Positions 7,075-8,556 of a DNA stretch of 8,556 bases are shown in pieces (the stretch's first letter is position 1; each line of letters opens with the position of its first letter). Position numbers and translations under genes: made by a program. A model generated the notes under the pieces. The model did not search any database and was not told where the DNA came from. It saw only the letters and a program-made list of their open reading frames with translations. The stretch is taken from NCBI GenBank assembly GCA_955652625.1, contig CATPBM010000225.1, forward strand, positions 1-8,556. The letters are read 5' to 3'. The DNA is from an uncultured Steroidobacteraceae bacterium (GTDB lineage Bacteria > Pseudomonadota > Gammaproteobacteria > Steroidobacterales > Steroidobacteraceae).

Positions 7075-8076
7075 GTGCCACTTCCACGAAGCAAGTTCGC
7101 CTTCCTGACCCTGCCGCGCTACTCGATGATCGCGCTGTCGAACGCGGTCGAGCCGCTGCGGATGGCCAACAGCCTCACTGGCCAGAGCGTGTACGAATGG
7201 TCGATCGTGAGCCTTGACGGCCAGCCGACCCCCGCAAGCAACGGCCTGCAGCTCTCTCCGACCGTGCCGCTCGAGCAGGCGGGCACCTTCGACATGCTGT
7301 TCGTCTGCGGGGGCGTCAACGTCCAGGACGCGGTCTCGCCCAAGGTGCTCGCCGCCCTCAGGCGGCTCGCGGAACGGCGGGTCCCGCTGGGGGCACTGTG
7401 CACCGGGGGCTACGCGCTCGCCAAGGCGGGGCTGCTGGATAAGTACCGCGCGACCATCCACTGGGAAAATCTCTCCGCGCTGCGCGAGGAGTTTCCGCGT
7501 ATCCAGTTGAGCGACCAGCTGTTCACCATCGACCGCGACCGCTTCACGTGTTCGGGCGGCGTCGCGCCCCTCGATCTCATGCTGCATCTGGTCGAGGCGA
7601 AGCTCGGCGCGCGGGTCTCGCAGCTCATCTCCGAGCAATTCATCGTCGAGCGCGCGCGCAGCGACCGCGATCGCCAGTACGTGCCGTTGCGCGCTCAGAT
7701 CGGAGTGAGCCACGAGAGCCTGATCAAGGTGGCGCAGCTCATGGAAGAGAACATCGAGAGGCCTTTGTCGCTCGATGAGATTGCCGGCGCCACCGGGCTG
7801 TCGCGCCGCCAGATCGAGCGCCTGTTCAAGCGTCATCTCAACTGCGTGCCCAAGCGCTACTACCTGCAGATGCGTCTGCGCCGCGCGCGCGAGCTGCTGC
7901 TGCAGACCTCGATGCCGATCATCGACATCACGACCGCGTGCGGCTTCCAGTCGCCGCCGCACTTCTCGCGATGCTATCGCGCGCAGTTCGGCTGTCCGCC
8001 GAGCGCGGAACGCCACACCCGCCAGGAAAAGCCTGCGGGGCCCGCGCTGCCCGCAGCCGAGAGCGCCCCGGCCTGA
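7075..8076 (+). CDS. GlxA/GbdR-type transcription regulator (GATase1-like domain + AraC HTH)
   Basis: A 333-residue cytoplasmic DNA-binding protein. The N-terminal part (about 5-175) is a DJ-1/PfpI-like sensor domain with LPRYSMIALSNAVEPLRMAN, SNGLQLSP and GALCTGGYALAKAGLLD (Cys109 at the nucleophile-elbow position), then TIHWEN and FTCSGGVAPLDLMLHL. The C-terminal part (about 215-315) is an AraC/XylS domain with two helix-turn-helix units, LSLDEIAGATGLSRRQIERLF from 231 and MPIIDITTACGFQSPPHFSR from 280. Relatives with this layout include P. aeruginosa GbdR (senses glycine betaine and dimethylglycine, activates demethylation and sox genes), the sarcosine-sensing SouR, and ArgR. The position between demethylation genes suggests a similar role, activating the dehydrogenase/sox and corrinoid genes in response to a pathway intermediate; the ligand is unknown. 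The start is GTG 7075, because the frame is closed at 7027 and has no other ATG, GTG or TTG upstream of the conserved N-terminus. The nearest AAGG is 15 bases away, too far for a good ribosome site. The overlapping ATG at 7073 opens only a 12-codon frame. Confidence 0.9.
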   Translation: MPLPRSKFAFLTLPRYSMIALSNAVEPLRMANSLTGQSVYEWSIVSLDGQPTPASNGLQLSPTVPLEQAGTFDMLFVCGGVNVQDAVSPKVLAALRRLAERRVPLGALCTGGYALAKAGLLDKYRATIHWENLSALREEFPRIQLSDQLFTIDRDRFTCSGGVAPLDLMLHLVEAKLGARVSQLISEQFIVERARSDRDRQYVPLRAQIGVSHESLIKVAQLMEENIERPLSLDEIAGATGLSRRQIERLFKRHLNCVPKRYYLQMRLRRARELLLQTSMPIIDITTACGFQSPPHFSRCYRAQFGCPPSAERHTRQEKPAGPALPAAESAPA

Positions 8077-8127
8077 GCGCCGAAAAGCGTGAACCAGATC
8101 CGCGCCGCCTTTTGCCTTAACGTCGCG

Positions 8128-8164
8128 GCTGTCGTTTGCGGACATGCAGCAGTCGCGAAGCAGC
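8128..8164 (+). promoter_or_regulatory. Candidate operator: two direct half-sites 21 bp apart
   Basis: GCTGTCG (8128-8134) and GCAGTCG (8149-8155) are direct copies differing at one base and start exactly 21 bases apart. That spacing equals two helical turns and the period of the ArgR-type pattern TGTCGC-N8-AA-N5. GCTGTCG is also present at 7037-7043 before the regulator gene. The first copy is also the left arm of the inverted pair TGTC-N7-GACA (8130-8144). A weak -10 candidate, TACCAT (8188-8193), lies downstream so that the second half-site would abut the -35 region, an arrangement suited to activation of the corrinoid gene. This is pattern-based inference. Confidence 0.42.
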
Positions 8165-8225
8165 CATTACCCCCGGCACCCTCCCCTTACCATTCCAGAA
8201 ACCACCGCGCGAGCTGCTAACCCGA

Positions 8226-8235
8226 AGTCGCGACT
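8226..8235. repeat. 10-bp perfect palindrome next to the corrinoid-gene ribosome site
   Basis: AGTCGCGACT is a perfect inverted repeat ending at the base before the GGAGA Shine-Dalgarno. Its first 8 bases (AGTCGCGA) also occur at 8151-8158, inside the candidate operator. GTCGCG occurs a third time at 8122-8127. It could be an extra protein-binding site or chance in GC-rich DNA. Confidence 0.35.
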
Positions 8236-8248
8236 GGAGATTTCGACA

Positions 8249-8556
8249 ATGGCCGAATCTGCCGAGACCGAATTTAATTTACGCGACCTCAATGATCAGG
8301 AGCTCACCGAGCAGGTACACGATGACCTGTACAACGGGCTCAAGGCCGAGGTCGAGGAGGCCACGCACATCCTGCTCGAGCGCGGCTGGAACGCCGAGAA
8401 GGTGCTGAATGATGCGCTCGTGGAGGGCATGCGCATCGTCGGCATCGACTTCCGCGACGGGATCCTGTTCGTGCCGGAGGTGCTGCTCGCGGCCAACTCC
8501 ATGAAGGGCGGAATGGAAATCCTGCGCCCGCTGCTGGCGGAGACCGGCGTGGAGCC
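8249..8556 (+). CDS. Methyltransferase corrinoid protein, N-terminal part (3' end outside window)
   Basis: The frame is open from ATG 8249 to the window end, giving 102 full codons. It matches the N-terminal helical cap domain (B12-binding_2 type) of the corrinoid carriers that serve MtmB/MtbB/MttB/MtgB and MtaB-type methyltransferases. The diagnostic stretch is ALVEGMRIVGIDFRDGILFVPEVLLAANSM (EGM at residues 59-61), followed by EILRPLL; the family pattern is EGM..VG..F..G..F.PE.L.A...M. The first 20 or so residues are acidic and variable. The cobalamin-binding Rossmann domain with DxHxxG, usually beginning soon after this point, lies outside the window and cannot be checked. GGAGA (8236-8240) sits 8 bases before the ATG, a good ribosome site. 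The protein would accept a methyl group from a substrate:corrinoid methyltransferase and hand it to THF or another acceptor. The substrate is unknown; the neighbours suggest a methylated amine such as a betaine. Substrate-specific subtype cannot be called from the cap alone. Confidence 0.88.
   Translation, partial: MAESAETEFNLRDLNDQELTEQVHDDLYNGLKAEVEEATHILLERGWNAEKVLNDALVEGMRIVGIDFRDGILFVPEVLLAANSMKGGMEILRPLLAETGVE

Noticed and set aside
8037..8070. GGGGC/GCCCC inverted pair at the end of the regulator gene as a terminator
   Set aside because: The stem is imperfect, lies inside the coding region and has no following T-run.
2401..8145. Long reverse-strand open frames (for example 2401-3828, 4447-6201 and 6337-8145)
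   Set aside because: They lie fully opposite well-recognised genes, have low-complexity Arg/Ala/His-rich translations with no family signature, and are expected in GC-rich DNA, where antisense stop codons are rare.
8136..8408. Forward open frame of 90 codons ahead of and overlapping the corrinoid gene
   Set aside because: It overlaps the corrinoid protein in another frame, has no family similarity or good ribosome site, and covers the candidate operator region.

Overview
The window is a compact block of catabolic genes, all on the + strand, from a GC-rich (clearly above 60% G+C) bacterium. The protein families, their order, and a GlxA/GbdR-type AraC regulator point to a proteobacterium. The TAAAAT-type -10 upstream of the regulator would fit a gammaproteobacterium, but the sequence does not settle the lineage.

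Layout: the window opens inside soxB and runs through soxB(3' part)-soxD-soxA-soxG (1-4450). These encode heterotetrameric sarcosine oxidase, and the genes are separated by 8 and 13 bases or overlap by 8, so they are almost certainly one operon. After a 98-base gap comes an 819-residue flavoprotein of the dimethylglycine/sarcosine dehydrogenase family (4549-7008). It carries the covalent-FAD His motif and a C-terminal GcvT-like folate domain. After a further 66 bases comes a GATase1-AraC transcription regulator (7075-8076). A 172-base gap with a candidate operator follows, then the 5' part of a methyltransferase corrinoid protein (8249 to window end).

How the genes could work together (inference): a corrinoid-dependent methyltransferase, of which only the corrinoid carrier is visible, would remove one methyl group from a methylated quaternary or tertiary amine. 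The DMGDH-like protein would oxidatively demethylate dimethylglycine, or a similar amine, to sarcosine. SoxBDAG would convert sarcosine to glycine. Both flavoproteins have folate domains that capture the released C1 unit as 5,10-methylene-THF. The regulator would sense a pathway intermediate and act at the promoters on either side of it.

The points most worth a second look are the co-location of an aerobic O2-using sarcosine oxidase with a corrinoid methyl-transfer module, and a pair of direct half-sites (GC[T/A]GTCG) exactly 21 bp apart upstream of the corrinoid gene. The top half-site motif also occurs at the -35 position of the regulator gene. No tRNA, rRNA, mobile element, CRISPR array or convincing terminator was found, and no gene-free stretch exceeds 172 bases.
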